A stretch of 16,637 bases of DNA, from NCBI RefSeq assembly GCF_020149765.1, contig NZ_CP083811.1, positions 1 to 16,637 of the forward strand. Reading direction: 5' to 3'. How positions within the stretch are numbered: position 1 is the first letter of the stretch; every line of letters starts with the position of its first letter. The position numbers and the translations under genes are program-made. This DNA comes from Pantoea agglomerans (GTDB lineage Bacteria; Pseudomonadota; Gammaproteobacteria; Enterobacterales; Enterobacteriaceae). Of the stretch, positions 14,351 through 16,637 are shown piece by piece. Under the pieces are notes generated by a model. It saw nothing but the letters and a program-made list of their open reading frames with translations. It was not told the origin of the DNA and searched no databases.

Positions 14351-15448
14351 ATGGCCTCCTATCACCTCAGCGTAAAAACCGGCGGGAAAGGCAGTGCCTC
14401 TCCCCATGCCGATTATATTTCGCGTGAGGGAAAGTATGCCCGTGAAAAAGACTCCGACCTTGAGCACAAGGAGTCCGGCAATATGCCTGCCTGGGCAGCG
14501 CATAAACCGACGGAGTTCTGGAAAGCCGCTGACACGTTTGAACGTGCCAACGGCTGTACCTACCGTGAAATCGAGATTGCCCTGCCGCGTGAGCTGAAAC
14601 CCGAACAACGCCTTGAACTGGTCCGCGATTTTGTCCGGCAGGAAATCGGCGACCGTCATGCGTATCAGTTCGCCATTCATAATCCGAAAGCGGCGATAGC
14701 CGGCGGCGAGCAGCCGCACGCGCATATCATGTTCTCTGAGCGGATGAATGACGGTATCGACCGTGACCCGCAGCAGTATTTTAAGCGAGCTAACAGCAAA
14801 GCCCCTGAGCGCGGCGGTGCGAAAAAGGCACGTTTCGGGGAAACGCCGACAGAACGCAAAGAGCACCTCGTCGCCCAGCGGGAACGCTGGGCTGACCTAC
14901 AGAATAAGCACCTTGAACGGTATCAGCATACCGACCGCGTTGATGCACGCTCACTCAAAGCTCAGGGCATTGAGCGTGAGCCTGAGCGGCATCTTGGCGC
15001 GGGACAGGTTCAGCGGTTCGATACTGCGCAGTTACAGGCCATCCTTGAGCGCAGGGACGCTGAAAGGCAGGCGGAGCAGTCTCGTGATGAACGTGACAGT
15101 GTGATTGACGTGACCACCTCGCTACGGGAAGCCATCAGCGAGCGGGATAACCTGACGATAAAACAAGAGCAGAAGCCTGAACCTGCGCAGGAAGACACTT
15201 CCGGCAGGGTTTTCGATTTTGAGAAAGAGCCGGAGAAGCTGAACGCACTGGTCAGTGATGCGCTGAAGGACGTACAGGACGAAATCGACCTTCAGTCCCT
15301 TGTGAACGAGACAATGGCGGAGTTTCAGGGGATACATCAGGAAATGGAGCGACTGGCAGAAAAACAGCGTCAGCAGGAGAAAGAACAGCAGAGACTCGCC
15401 GAACAGACACGACAGAAGCCGGATAAAGGCTGGTCATTTTCACGATAG
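14351..15448 (+). CDS. mobA: MobA relaxase (MobQ family)
   Basis: A 365-aa relaxase that nicks oriT and leads the strand into the recipient. The N-terminal relaxase domain (about 1-190) has the catalytic tyrosine Y22 in HADYISREGKYA, matching Y25 of R1162 MobA, and the three-histidine metal motif at H110, H123 and H125 (QPHAHIMFSERMNDGIDR), with EIEIALP at 74-80. The C-terminal part (190-365) is charged and coiled-coil rich. It lacks the primase domain of the longer R1162 MobA, as expected of pSC101. A GCGGGA stretch precedes the ATG. The next gene starts 12 bases after the stop. The gene looks intact, so the plasmid should be mobilisable by a helper transfer system. Confidence 0.93.
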   Translation: MASYHLSVKTGGKGSASPHADYISREGKYAREKDSDLEHKESGNMPAWAAHKPTEFWKAADTFERANGCTYREIEIALPRELKPEQRLELVRDFVRQEIGDRHAYQFAIHNPKAAIAGGEQPHAHIMFSERMNDGIDRDPQQYFKRANSKAPERGGAKKARFGETPTERKEHLVAQRERWADLQNKHLERYQHTDRVDARSLKAQGIEREPERHLGAGQVQRFDTAQLQAILERRDAERQAEQSRDERDSVIDVTTSLREAISERDNLTIKQEQKPEPAQEDTSGRVFDFEKEPEKLNALVSDALKDVQDEIDLQSLVNETMAEFQGIHQEMERLAEKQRQQEKEQQRLAEQTRQKPDKGWSFSR

Positions 15449-15460
15449 ACAGGATTTTTC

Positions 15461-16045
15461 ATGAGCGACGAAATTAAACAAATCGCTGCCCTCATCGGGC
15501 ATCATCAGGCGCTGGAAAAGCGTGTTACCTCTCTGACTGAGCAGTTTCAGGACGCCTCAGCACAATTACAGCAGCAGAGTGACACGCTGAGCAGGCTCAT
15601 TCGTGAGCTGGACAGCGCGTCCGGTAATATGACTGAAACCGTCAGGCAATCTGTTCATGCCGCGCTCATTCAGGTTGAGAAAGAGCTGAAACAAGCCGGA
15701 TTAGCACAGCAGAAACCGGCGACAGAAGCGCTTAATCAGGCTACCGATACGGCGAAGGCGATGATCCATGAAATGCGACGCGAGATGTCGCGCTATACGT
15801 GGAAATCCGCGATTTATCTCGTGCTGACGATATTTTTCGTCATGGCTGCCTGCGTGACGGCATTTACGTGGTTTATGAATGACGGGTACAGCCAGATTGC
15901 TGAAATGCAACGGATGGAAGCGGTCTGGCAGAAGAAAGCCCCGCTGGCTGATATATCGCGTTGTGACGGAAAGCCCTGCGTTAAGGTGGACACCCGAGCT
16001 ACGTATGGTGATAAAGAGAATACCTGGATGATTATCAAAAAATAA
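15461..16045 (+). CDS. MobB-like membrane protein of the mobilisation region
   Basis: A 194-aa protein with a long coiled coil (about 5-108), one membrane helix (about 116-139, SAIYLVLTIFFVMAACVTAF) and a short distal domain containing two cysteines (DISRCDGKPCVKVD). It is cotranscribed with mobA (12-base gap, AGGA upstream of the ATG). MobB-type proteins in mobilisable plasmids are inner-membrane partners thought to improve contact between the relaxase complex and the helper plasmid's coupling protein. The resemblance is in architecture and position rather than in a motif I can name, so no symbol is given. Confidence 0.65.
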   Translation: MSDEIKQIAALIGHHQALEKRVTSLTEQFQDASAQLQQQSDTLSRLIRELDSASGNMTETVRQSVHAALIQVEKELKQAGLAQQKPATEALNQATDTAKAMIHEMRREMSRYTWKSAIYLVLTIFFVMAACVTAFTWFMNDGYSQIAEMQRMEAVWQKKAPLADISRCDGKPCVKVDTRATYGDKENTWMIIKK

Positions 16046-16047
16046 CA

Positions 16048-16070
16048 TAACGGCGCACATTGCGCCGTTA
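16048..16070 (+). terminator. rho-independent terminator after the mobA operon
   Basis: A perfect 10-bp stem, TAACGGCGCA (16048-16057) and TGCGCCGTTA (16061-16070), with a CAT loop, followed by TTGTTGT. It begins 2 bases after the stop codon of the upstream gene. Confidence 0.9.
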
Positions 16071-16087
16071 TTGTTGTCGTGAATTAG

Positions 16088-16344
16088 GGGGTCAGTTTGG
16101 ATATAGAGAATTATTGTACGGTAAGCCTGTTTTTTGAACAGACTTACCTATAGCAATAGGGTGTACTCCCGCGCTATACAGCGTTTTCAGGGGATTTTGT
16201 CTTAATCGGATAACCTAAATGCGATACAGCAAGAGCGACAACCTAAAAGCGATAGCCACTGACGATAAATCAATCACTTACGTATCCGAATTGGTTAAAT
16301 AATGTGCTTAACGTACAAAAATTTCCGATCTCCAAACTGACCCC
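16088..16344. mobile_element. 257-bp Tn3-type miniature inverted-repeat element (TIME/MITE-like)
   Basis: The ends are 38-bp inverted repeats (16088-16125 and 16307-16344) agreeing at 32 of 38 positions. Both begin GGGGTCAGTTTGGA; the right one ends ACGTTAAG and the left ACGGTAAG. Length, GGGG start and ACGTTAAG end are those of Tn3-family termini. The 181-bp interior has no gene. It contains a hairpin (16121-16147) and GCGAYA-like motifs spaced 14 bases apart (16207-16267) that could be a resolution site. Flanking 5-mers ATTAG and ATACT do not match, so there is no target duplication. It is not IS101 of pSC101, whose ends, as I recall them, are of the Tn1000 type. Confidence 0.78.
16207..16267. 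repeat. 14-base-phased GCGAYA motifs inside the miniature element
   Basis: CGGATA at 16207, GCGATA at 16221, GCGACA at 16235, GCGATA at 16249 and a partial CGATA at 16263 recur at 14-base steps. Units 1 and 3 also share AACCTAAA. They may be resolvase binding subsites of a res region or an array for another DNA-binding protein; which of these cannot be told from the sequence. Confidence 0.45.
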
Positions 16345-16436
16345 ATACTGCCTTCTTCTTCAAGAGCCAGCCTGACCAGTTCCATTTTGAATTCAGGGGA
16401 ATAGTGTTTCCGGGGAAGTCTTTCTTTAGCGCGCAT
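16345..16436 (-). pseudogene. truncated IS3-family orfA (helix-turn-helix protein)
   Basis: From ATG 16436 on the minus strand the translation reads MRAKERLPRKHYSPEFKMEL and continues VRLALEEEGSM up to the end of the miniature element. The HYSPEFKMELVRLA pattern is the start of IS3-family OrfA proteins. Only 31 codons remain; the frame then runs into the inverted repeat and stops at 16308-16310. Upstream sequence to 16476 (TGTAAC at the tip, GGTGGACA before the ATG) looks like the left end of such an insertion sequence. The rest of the IS is missing from the plasmid. Confidence 0.65.
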
Positions 16437-16476
16437 GAGGTGTCCACCTGCAAAATAAGTGGGTGCTTAAGTTACA

Positions 16477-16520
16477 GGATCCTGGATTCGGGACCAGACG
16501 GTACTCAGACGACGCTTACC
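16477..16520. other. unassigned junction between the IS3-family end and tnpA
   Basis: Forty-four bases that match neither TnpA, whose homology stops after ELRRR at 16521, nor the visible IS end. They encode only the chance tail of the broken tnpA frame, which stops at 16467-16469. I see no feature in it. Confidence 0.4.
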
Positions 16521-16637
16521 GCGGCGGCGCAGTTCCACGCTTTGCAGCCAGTCCAGGATGAACAGCGTGCGCTCGATGCGGCCCAGCTCGCGGAGCGCCA
16601 CGGCCAGGCCGTTCTGGCGTGGGTAGCTGCCGAGCTT
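16521..16637 (-). pseudogene. tnpA: Tn3-family transposase tnpA, C-terminal fragment, continuing from position 1
   Basis: Minus-strand translation [20 protein letters not shown], then [19 protein letters not shown], is the conserved TnpA stretch with the catalytic glutamate in RIERT. It joins in phase to the [17 protein letters not shown] encoded at 51-1, which shows that the two window ends are adjacent in a circular molecule. After ELRRR the family sequence is replaced by 17 unrelated residues and a stop, so the gene lost its 3' end to a later rearrangement. Confidence 0.85.

Noticed and set aside
16088..16344. Identification of the miniature element as IS101 of pSC101.
   Set aside because: IS101 is, as I recall, 209 bp with Tn1000-type ends. 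This element is 257 bp with different bases after the initial GGGGT.
1..16637. tRNA, rRNA or riboswitch genes.
   Set aside because: I saw no cloverleaf, rRNA segment or recognisable riboswitch core on either strand.

Overview
The window reads as a complete small circular plasmid (16,637 bp), linearised inside a broken Tn3-family transposase gene. On the minus strand the reading frame at position 1 continues without a break into position 16637, and the joined protein reads through a conserved stretch of TnpA. The backbone is a pSC101-type plasmid, which points to an Enterobacterales host: RepA (316 aa), three 18-bp iterons, a DnaA box, the par region, an R1162/pSC101-type oriT, mobA and mobX, and a psi-like XerCD dimer-resolution site. 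I recognised these from memory of the family; no search was run.

Layout. 1-795 and 16521-16637: remnant of a Tn3-family tnpA, with a nonsense codon and both ends lost. 791-1039: 3' tail of a DUF3363-type relaxase, probably from a Tn4371-like ICE or an environmental plasmid. 1125-9968: a long plus-strand operon of foreign character encoding a CzcI-like periplasmic protein, a tripartite heavy-metal RND pump (CzcC, CzcB, CzcA), then a GtrA-family flippase, a GtrB/ArnC-like polyprenyl-phosphate glycosyltransferase and an ArnT-like lipid-linked glycosyltransferase. The last four genes are joined by stop/start overlaps. 9969-10788: a full 820-bp IS26 that cuts off the 3' end of the ArnT-like gene and has no target duplication. 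10854-11612: a HigBA-like toxin-antitoxin pair enclosed by two directly repeated 28-bp XerCD sites with the same central hexamer, which looks like a Xer-mobilised module sitting at the psi site. 11754-13395: replication genes and origin. 13393-13717: par and a terminator. 13718-16045: mobilisation genes around oriT. 16088-16344: a 257-bp miniature element with 38-bp Tn3-type inverted repeats, next to a truncated IS3-family orfA.

How it fits together. The pump would export divalent metal cations from the periplasm and cytoplasm, and the three downstream genes would modify an envelope glycan or lipid. The overlapping arrangement suggests the two are made together. The plasmid is probably low copy, stabilised by par, Xer resolution and toxin-antitoxin, and mobilisable when a helper conjugation system is present. 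The czc two-component regulators usually found with such pumps are absent.

The two observations most worth a second look are the Xer-flanked toxin-antitoxin module at psi and the translationally coupled metal pump plus glycosylation operon.
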